A DNA stretch of 11,127 nt. Source: Methanomassiliicoccales archaeon (GTDB taxonomy: Archaea; Thermoplasmatota; Thermoplasmata; Methanomassiliicoccales; UBA472). The notes beneath the pieces are model-generated. The model worked only from the letters and a program-made list of their open reading frames with translations. It was not told the origin of the DNA and did no database searches. The stretch is taken from assembly GCA_025457905.1 (NCBI GenBank), contig JALOTM010000008.1, positions 1 through 11,127 on the forward strand, in the 5' to 3' direction. Position numbers and translations under genes: made by a program. Position 1 is the first letter of the stretch; every line of letters begins with the position of its first letter. Positions 6,009 to 11,127 of the stretch are shown here, piece after piece.

Positions 6009-6112
6009 ACCTAGCCAGCATGTTCCTGGGCTACAACAATCTTTATTAAGGTCAAAGTGATTCGGCATTTCCAATCCTATATCTGGGGACCTCTAGCATT
6101 TAGCAGCGACGA

Positions 6113-6119
6113 GGGAGGG
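6113..6119 (+). promoter_or_regulatory. Strong ribosome binding site of the surface protein gene
   Basis: GGGAGGG within GAGGGAGGGT lies six bases (counted from GGAGG) before ATG 6125. It is the strongest Shine-Dalgarno match in the window and fixes this start over the in-frame ATG three codons later. It goes with the leader implied by the upstream TATA box, unlike the near-leaderless genes nearby. Confidence 0.65.
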
Positions 6120-6124
6120 TATTA

Positions 6125-9079
6125 ATGCAATATATGAAAGCTAAGCAATTGGCAACGGGCATGCTGGTCGCAGTCCTGCTGCTGTCGGGATTGATGATCT
6201 TCCCGGCCGCGACGGTCGAAGCTGCCAGCAGCGCCCCAATCTCGTTGAACGTAGTCGATAGCACGAACGCCCCGGTCGCAGGTGCTACCGCCACGCTCAC
6301 GGAGACTCACACTTCCAAGATGTATTCCGCTACCAGTGACGCCGGCGGCCTGGCGACATTCTCCCCGCTCCCTGGCTACTACATCCTGAGGATCTCCAAG
6401 AGCGGGTACTATGACCTCGAGTACGCGACGGTCGTCAAGTACGATGGCATTAACGCTGTGCAGCTGGGCTTGGTCCAGATCGCCAAGTTGCCCACCACCA
6501 CGGGGACCCTCACGGTCTCCGTCACCACCGGTGGCAGCCCGGCCAGCGGGGTTACCCTGAAGACCATCGACCTGAACTCCCCCACCAGGATGGAGAAGGT
6601 CTACAGCTTCAGCGGCTCGACCTCGCAGACCGTGCACACCAGCACCTACCGCCTGGTCACCAGCGTCAATGGCTATGAGACGGACGTGCGCGACGTCACT
6701 GTCACCAGTGGCGGCAGCGCGAACGTCAACATCGCCCTGAACGCCGCCGTGACCATCACCGGGTACGTGTACAAGGATGGTGTCCCGCCCTCGGGCATGA
6801 CCGCCATCCTGGTCTCCTCGAACCCGGCCCTGCCGGTGGAGAAGAGGATCATAACCGCCCGTGTCACCTCCAACTATTTCGTGGTCGACGCCTTCGCCGA
6901 CGCCAACCCCTTCTACCTCATGGTGGACGCGGTTGACGCTCAGGCCAGCATGCAGTCGATTACTCTGGTCGCCTCGCAGTCCGTGACCGTCAACCTGGTC
7001 GCCCAGGGCGCCCAGGTGGACTCCAACGGGATGGTATTCGCCTCCAACGACTGGAACAACTTCAACCTGTACCGCAACATCACCATGGACTTCGACGCCT
7101 CCTGGGCCAACATCGCCTACAGCAACCTGCCGAACCTGCGCATGCAGATCGACTTCGCCTTCGGCGATGGCAACGGGGTCGTCAGCGCTACCGAGTACAA
7201 CGCCTTCGTGAACAGGGTCCGGTCCTTCGGCCCGGTGAACGTGACCTCTGACTACATGGTCAGGGTCAACTCCACCAAGTACACGGTCCTCACCGACTTC
7301 ACCTCAGCGGCCTTCACCGGCCTCTCCGGAGCTGCGGTGACCTCGACCGCCCAGTACAATGGCGCCTTCGTGAGCGCCTACCGCTCGCAGTCGACCATCA
7401 CCAACGGTGGCTCGACCTACAGCGTCCTGGGCTATGCCAAGTACGACACCAACTCGCTCAACAACATCGTCTACCTGACCTGGCCCAAGGGCAACGAGAT
7501 GACAGCCAACACCACCTCCACCGGAAACGCCGTGGTCACTGGCTTCCTGACGGTCACCATCGATCCCGCTGTGCGCTCCACTGGAACGGTCGAGGTCGTG
7601 ACCATGACCGTCCAGAGGTCCGTGGCCCCGACCGCCACCGCGGGAGTGGGCGTACCCTCCGACTGGGCCTACGCCGTCACCTCGGGAACGAGCGTGCTGT
7701 ACTACATAGTCAACTCGCAGAAGGCCATCGTGTTCACCGCCAACGGCTCGGCGGACCCCAACGGGAACCCGCTCAAGTTCACCTGGAACTTCGGCAACGG
7801 AGCCACCCAGGGCCCAATCTCCTCATACTGGACCACCCAAACCTATGGTGCGGCCTACTTCAACCTGACCGTGACCCTGACCGTGACCGACGTGGCCGGC
7901 CTGACCGCCGTCAAGAGCTTCTACATCAAGAGCGACGGCATCAACCCCACGCCCGACTTCACCGTCAAGGACCACACCATCGGGCTGCAGACCCCCAACC
8001 TGGTCGTGAAGCAGAACGAGGCCTTGGTATTCAACGGAGCCACCTCCTACGACCACATCGCCTCCACATCGGCGAGCGACGTGGGCATCATCAAGAAGTG
8101 GGAGTACATCTGGGGCGACGGAAACAAGACCACCGTGGGCATCGGAGAGAACCAGAACGTCACCAAGACCTATGCCCGCGCCGGCACGTTCACCATGATG
8201 TTGAACACCACCGACGTGGCGGGAAGGGTCACCACGAAGAGCATCGTGGTCTACGTCAAGGACACCGTGGCGCCGGTCGTCTCGTTCACCATCGAGCTGA
8301 ACGGGAAGAGCGTGACCACGGCCCAGGAGAACCAGACCCTGGTGTTCAGCGGCAACGCCACCTACGACGCCAACGACTCCTTCGACAAGCTGACCTTCGC
8401 CTGGACCTTCGGCGACTCGAACACTGCCGCTGGCCCCTGGACGACGCACGCCTACGCCGCCATCAAGACCTTCACCGTCAAGCTGGAGGTCACCGACGTG
8501 GCGGGCAACAAGGCCAACCTCACCAAGTCCCTGGTCATCACCTCCTCGCCGAGGCCTGACCTGAGGATCGTGTCCATGGTGTTCAGCCCGAACCCCATGA
8601 CCGAGGGCTCGGCCGGGACCATCAAGGTGAACCTTACCAACGTGGGCAACGCCAACGCATTGGCGCCCAAGGTGGAGTTCTACATCCTCTCCTCCAGCGG
8701 CTCCAAGAGCAAGATAGGCGAGTCCTCGGACATGAAGGTGAACGGAGCTACCAACAGCACCCTCATGCCCGCCAAGTATGGTGAGATCTCCTTCGGCTGG
8801 ACCCCGTCCTCCAAGGGCAACTTCACCATCGTGGCCACCGCGGTCGTGGACAACGAGATCGTCACCACCGACAACACCTACACGGCGGCGATCACGGTCA
8901 ACGAGGCGGCCTGGAAGGCCATCGCCCTCTATGGTGGCATCTTCGCGGTGATCGTCGTGGTCATCCTGCTCTACTTCTACCGCAAGCGCCTGCCCAAGTT
9001 GGGCGGCAAGAAGGAGAAGGAGAAGACCAAGGAAGAGCCCAAGAAGCAGTCCTCCGAGGAGAAGAAGGGCAAGAAGTGA
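6125..9079 (+). CDS. Secreted membrane-anchored surface protein with PKD and CARDB domains
   Basis: The 984-residue envelope protein has a signal peptide (Lys5, Lys7, hydrophobic core about 10-27, likely cleavage near 33-35). Next come two or three carboxypeptidase-regulatory-like beta-sandwich units (about 38-120, 126-207 and possibly 208-295). A middle region of no family I recognise (about 296-505) contains an EF-hand-like loop FGDGNGVVSATE (346-357). Three PKD-like repeats follow, at about 527-603, 608-713 and 716-808, with the motifs FTWNFGNG, YIWGDGN and FAWTFGD, each ending in a TDVAG strand. A CARDB-like domain spans about 811-926. One transmembrane helix (about 930-951) leads to a short cytoplasmic tail dominated by Lys and Glu. 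About 16 N-x-S/T sequons lie between 318 and 899, all outside the cell in this topology, suggesting heavy N-glycosylation. The protein probably serves as an S-layer-associated or adhesive protein. No catalytic motif was seen. Confidence 0.87.
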   Translation: MQYMKAKQLATGMLVAVLLLSGLMIFPAATVEAASSAPISLNVVDSTNAPVAGATATLTETHTSKMYSATSDAGGLATFSPLPGYYILRISKSGYYDLEYATVVKYDGINAVQLGLVQIAKLPTTTGTLTVSVTTGGSPASGVTLKTIDLNSPTRMEKVYSFSGSTSQTVHTSTYRLVTSVNGYETDVRDVTVTSGGSANVNIALNAAVTITGYVYKDGVPPSGMTAILVSSNPALPVEKRIITARVTSNYFVVDAFADANPFYLMVDAVDAQASMQSITLVASQSVTVNLVAQGAQVDSNGMVFASNDWNNFNLYRNITMDFDASWANIAYSNLPNLRMQIDFAFGDGNGVVSATEYNAFVNRVRSFGPVNVTSDYMVRVNSTKYTVLTDFTSAAFTGLSGAAVTSTAQYNGAFVSAYRSQSTITNGGSTYSVLGYAKYDTNSLNNIVYLTWPKGNEMTANTTSTGNAVVTGFLTVTIDPAVRSTGTVEVVTMTVQRSVAPTATAGVGVPSDWAYAVTSGTSVLYYIVNSQKAIVFTANGSADPNGNPLKFTWNFGNGATQGPISSYWTTQTYGAAYFNLTVTLTVTDVAGLTAVKSFYIKSDGINPTPDFTVKDHTIGLQTPNLVVKQNEALVFNGATSYDHIASTSASDVGIIKKWEYIWGDGNKTTVGIGENQNVTKTYARAGTFTMMLNTTDVAGRVTTKSIVVYVKDTVAPVVSFTIELNGKSVTTAQENQTLVFSGNATYDANDSFDKLTFAWTFGDSNTAAGPWTTHAYAAIKTFTVKLEVTDVAGNKANLTKSLVITSSPRPDLRIVSMVFSPNPMTEGSAGTIKVNLTNVGNANALAPKVEFYILSSSGSKSKIGESSDMKVNGATNSTLMPAKYGEISFGWTPSSKGNFTIVATAVVDNEIVTTDNTYTAAITVNEAAWKAIALYGGIFAVIVVVILLYFYRKRLPKLGGKKEKEKTKEEPKKQSSEEKKGKK

Positions 9080-9106
9080 GCCCGGCCTTGGACCTATAAA
9101 CCCTTT

Positions 9107-9126
9107 ACCATTCCTTCATTTTTATC
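9107..9126 (+). terminator. Pyrimidine/T-rich stretch after the surface protein gene
   Basis: The stretch is pyrimidine-rich and ends in TTCATTTTTATC (9115-9126), within 50 bases of the stop at 9079. Archaeal RNA polymerase terminates at short oligo-T tracts without needing a hairpin, so this is a plausible 3' end for the surface protein mRNA. The T-run is only five long. Confidence 0.35.
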
Positions 9127-9159
9127 TGCTCCCCGTCTGCGGAAACGCTCCCGCCCTGA

Positions 9160-9175
9160 TTATCCAAGAGGATAA
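9160..9175. repeat. Inverted repeat, possible operator
   Basis: TTATCC (9160-9165) and GGATAA (9170-9175) are perfect 6-bp arms around AAGA. It is one of two short dyads in the gap before the transducer gene and might bind a dimeric regulator. It is too weak to be a strong RNA hairpin. Confidence 0.4.
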
Positions 9176-9182
9176 CATCTTT

Positions 9183-9218
9183 GCATGCTGGCTAGCAGGA
9201 ATTCGATATCAGTCATGA
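9183..9218. repeat. Cluster of five hexanucleotide palindromes
   Basis: Within 36 bases lie GCATGC (9183-9188), GCTAGC (9191-9196), GAATTC (9199-9204), GATATC (9205-9210) and TCATGA (9213-9218), none overlapping. One 6-bp palindrome is expected per 64 positions by chance, so about half of one would be expected here. The stretch GCAGGAATTCGATATCA (9195-9211) also resembles a common cloning polylinker as I remember it. It could be natural or an artefact; no function is assigned. Confidence 0.5.
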
Positions 9219-9232
9219 TAACTGAGCCTCCC

Positions 9233-9244
9233 GTTTTTATTACC
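9233..9244 (+). promoter_or_regulatory. Candidate TATA box for the transducer gene
   Basis: GTTTTTATTACC is the most A/T-rich element upstream of the start at 9328. Transcription would begin near 9265, giving a leader of about 60 nt and placing the perfect dyad at 9259-9273 across the start site. On the minus strand the same element could serve a very short reading frame at 9216-9160. Confidence 0.4.
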
Positions 9245-9258
9245 TCTATCGGGGACTT

Positions 9259-9273
9259 CTTAACCCGGTTAAG
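9259..9273. promoter_or_regulatory. Perfect 7-1-7 dyad, candidate operator
   Basis: CTTAACCCGGTTAAG is a perfect inverted repeat of CTTAACC around one central base. Its position 55-69 bases before the transducer start, over the predicted transcription start, fits a repressor or activator site for a dimeric winged-helix-type regulator. No regulator gene lies in the window, so its owner is unknown. Confidence 0.5.
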
Positions 9274-9327
9274 GCGGCTGCGGCGAACGAGCCTGACCGC
9301 AAGACTTACGATCCCGAGGTAATGAGC

Positions 9328-11127
9328 ATGGACAGCAAGACGGCCACGAGCGAGGACATCTGCACAGCACTGGAAGCCGTCCCGACACCGGTGATGGTCG
9401 TGGACAAGGAGCTCCGAGTGAGCTACATGAACGCCAGCTGCCTCAAGCTGTTGGGCAGCAGGAAGGAGGACGTCCTCGGCAAGAGGTGCGCCGAGCTCAT
9501 CCGCACTCCAGCCTGCGACACCGAGAAGTGCCTGGCCAAGAGATGCATGAGGGAGGGCAAGGAGTTCACCGGGGACACCGTCGCGAAGCTCCCCTGCGGC
9601 AACGTGCCGGTCAGGGCCACGGGTGCCGTGCTGAGGGACGCCAAGGGCGAGGCGGTGGGCTTTGTGGAGCACATCGTGGACATCTCCAAGGAGCTGGAGA
9701 TAACCGGCGAGGTCAAGAGGCTGACCGAGGAGAGCAAGAAGGGCAACTTCTCCGTCCGCGCCGACCAGGCCAAGTTCGCAGGCAACTACCAGGCCATCGT
9801 CCATGCGCTGAACCAGACCATGGACGTGGTGGTGGACAGGATCTACTGGTACGAGCAGATATTGGACGCCGTACCTTTCCCCATCAGCGTCACCGACCTA
9901 GGCATGAACACCACCTTCATCAATGCCCCCTCGGAGAAGGTCCTGAAGCGGTCCCGAGCGGACATGCTGGGCAAGCACTGCTCGGAGTGGAAGGGGCCGA
10001 TCTGCGGCACTAAGGATTGCGGTATAGTGAAGATGAAGGAGAACGGCAACCCGCGCACCTACACCAACCGCGGCGGCAAGCACACCCAGATCGACGTGGC
10101 CTTCATCAGGAACGCCAAGGGCGAGCCCATCGGCCACATCGAGGTCCTACAGGACGTCACCGCGCAGCAGCGCGTGGCCCACAACCTCGGGCAGCTGGCC
10201 AAGGGCAATCTGGACCTGGATGTCAAGGTGGAGGAGGCGGACGAATACACCAAGGAGACACGTGAGAACTTCCTCAAGATCAACGCCTCCCTCTCCCAGG
10301 TGATGGAGGCGGTAGCCAAGCTGACGGTGGACGCGCGCCTGCTCACCGACGCCGCCAAGGACGGGGAGCTCTCGACCCGGGCGGACGCCTCCAAGCACGA
10401 GGGCGAGTACCGTTCCATCGTGCAGGGAGTGAACGAGACCCTGGATGCGGTCATCAAGCCCATCGAGGAGGCCATGCGAGTGGCCCAGTCCTATGCCGAG
10501 GGAGACATGACCGCCAGGGTCTCCGTGGAGACCAAGGGCGACCTGCTGCGCTTCGCCAGGTCGCTGGACATGATAGGAGAGTCGCTCACCGAGCTGCTCA
10601 CCGAGGTCAACCGCTCCGTGGACATGGTGCAGGGCACCTCGCAAGACCTGGCCTCCTCGGCGGAGGAGATGAACGCCTCCACCGAGCAGGTCTCCAGCGC
10701 CATCCAGCAGATATCCAAGGGGGCCCAGAACCAGGCCGCGGCCGTGGACGAGACCGCCAAGGTCATGGCCGAGATCTCCACGGCCACGGAGAAGGTGGTC
10801 AGCAATGCCAGCTCCGCCACAGAGAGCGCCAAGCGCTCCTCCGAGAGCGCCCGCAAGGGCAAGGCCACGGTGGAGACCACCGTGAAGAAGATGCGCGAGG
10901 TGGAGAAAGTGGTCCAGGAGTCGGCCTCGGTCATCGAGGGCCTGGGCAAGAGGTCCGAGGAGATAGGGGAGATCGTGGACGTCATCACCAACATCTCCGA
11001 CCAGACCAACATGCTTGCCCTGAACGCCGCCATCGAGGCGGCGAGGGCGGGCGAGCAGGGCAGGGGCTTCGCGGTCGTGGCCGAGGAGGTCAAGAACCTG
11101 GCCGAGGACTCGCGCGAGGCCGCCGAG
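9328..11127 (+). CDS. Soluble PAS-HAMP methyl-accepting chemotaxis-type transducer (C-terminus cut by window edge)
   Basis: The first 600 residues are present and the frame is open at the right edge. The order is PAS1 (about 10-120), a HAMP-like linker (about 128-170), PAS2 (about 172-282), three HAMP-like units (about 283-330, 333-378 and 380-428), then the MCP signalling coiled coil from about 430. The conserved hairpin tip is visible ([20 protein letters not shown], 556-575), followed by [11 protein letters not shown]. The tip normally contacts CheA and CheW. There is no signal peptide or transmembrane segment, so the sensor is cytoplasmic. Both PAS domains carry a similar cysteine set: Cys54, Cys63, Cys68 (plus Cys73 and Cys90) in PAS1, and Cys218, Cys226, Cys231 in PAS2. 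That suggests a metal, heme or redox-related signal. GAGGT (9316-9320) is seven bases before ATG 9328; another in-frame ATG at 9322 is too close to it. No che genes are visible. Confidence 0.9.
   Translation, partial: MDSKTATSEDICTALEAVPTPVMVVDKELRVSYMNASCLKLLGSRKEDVLGKRCAELIRTPACDTEKCLAKRCMREGKEFTGDTVAKLPCGNVPVRATGAVLRDAKGEAVGFVEHIVDISKELEITGEVKRLTEESKKGNFSVRADQAKFAGNYQAIVHALNQTMDVVVDRIYWYEQILDAVPFPISVTDLGMNTTFINAPSEKVLKRSRADMLGKHCSEWKGPICGTKDCGIVKMKENGNPRTYTNRGGKHTQIDVAFIRNAKGEPIGHIEVLQDVTAQQRVAHNLGQLAKGNLDLDVKVEEADEYTKETRENFLKINASLSQVMEAVAKLTVDARLLTDAAKDGELSTRADASKHEGEYRSIVQGVNETLDAVIKPIEEAMRVAQSYAEGDMTARVSVETKGDLLRFARSLDMIGESLTELLTEVNRSVDMVQGTSQDLASSAEEMNASTEQVSSAIQQISKGAQNQAAAVDETAKVMAEISTATEKVVSNASSATESAKRSSESARKGKATVETTVKKMREVEKVVQESASVIEGLGKRSEEIGEIVDVITNISDQTNMLALNAAIEAARAGEQGRGFAVVAEEVKNLAEDSREAAE

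Noticed and set aside
7823..8449. 208-codon minus-strand frame opposite the surface protein
   Set aside because: It is a Val/Gly/Asp-rich antisense shadow of the PKD-coding region, with no motif or promoter.
7726..8560. DNA-level tandem repeat or CRISPR-like array in the PKD region
   Set aside because: The similar stretches come from repeated PKD protein motifs such as TDVAG. Spacing and nucleotide identity are too irregular for a DNA repeat array, and no cas gene is present.
9486..10013. 175-codon plus-strand frame inside the transducer gene
   Set aside because: It is an Arg/Gly/His-rich shadow frame; the overlapping PAS-HAMP frame is strongly supported by family motifs.

Overview
The window is GC-rich, densely coding DNA from an archaeon, most likely a member of the Thermoplasmatota near Methanomassiliicoccales. 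The evidence is an archaeal-type PurP-family ATP-grasp protein, TATA-box promoters rather than -35/-10 elements, a tRNA-Gln with the archaeal A1-U72 first pair, a bacterial-type adenylate kinase with a zinc lid, PhoU/RCK_C proteins beside a double MgtE transporter, and a large PKD/CARDB surface protein with a C-terminal membrane anchor. The lineage is inferred from gene content; no marker gene settles it.

Layout, left to right. Positions 1-929 (minus) hold two tandem RimJ/RimL-type GNAT acetyltransferases, stop touching start; the second runs off the left edge. Positions 930-1275 are a divergent gap with no convincing intact gene but a possible remnant of a zinc-ribbon reading frame. Adenylate kinase (adk, plus, 1276-1905) is followed by tRNA-Gln(CUG) at 1975-2050 with its own TATA box and an encoded CCA. 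Positions 2069-3283 (minus) are a two-gene operon of paralogous PhoU-RCK_C proteins. Divergent from it is a 409-residue double-MgtE (SLC41-like) transporter (plus, 3506-4735). A divergent PurP paralog follows (plus, 4791-5948), then a 984-residue secreted, membrane-anchored surface protein (plus, 6125-9079). A 248-base gap rich in dyads leads to a soluble chemoreceptor-type signal transducer with two PAS domains, several HAMP units and the MCP signalling tip (plus, from 9328), cut by the right edge.

How the genes fit together. The clearest functional unit is 2069-4735. Two cytoplasmic PhoU-RCK_C proteins, which carry a ligand-binding RCK_C domain but no RCK_N domain and no membrane segment, sit head-to-head with a putative divalent-cation transporter, so they are probably its regulators. 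The rest looks like single-gene transcription units, most with a recognisable TATA box about 25-40 bases before the start codon or further upstream when there is a leader. The most unusual items are the PurP paralog that has lost the glycine-rich ATP-grasp loop, the repeated cysteine triad in the two PAS domains of the transducer, and the palindrome-rich region upstream of the transducer.
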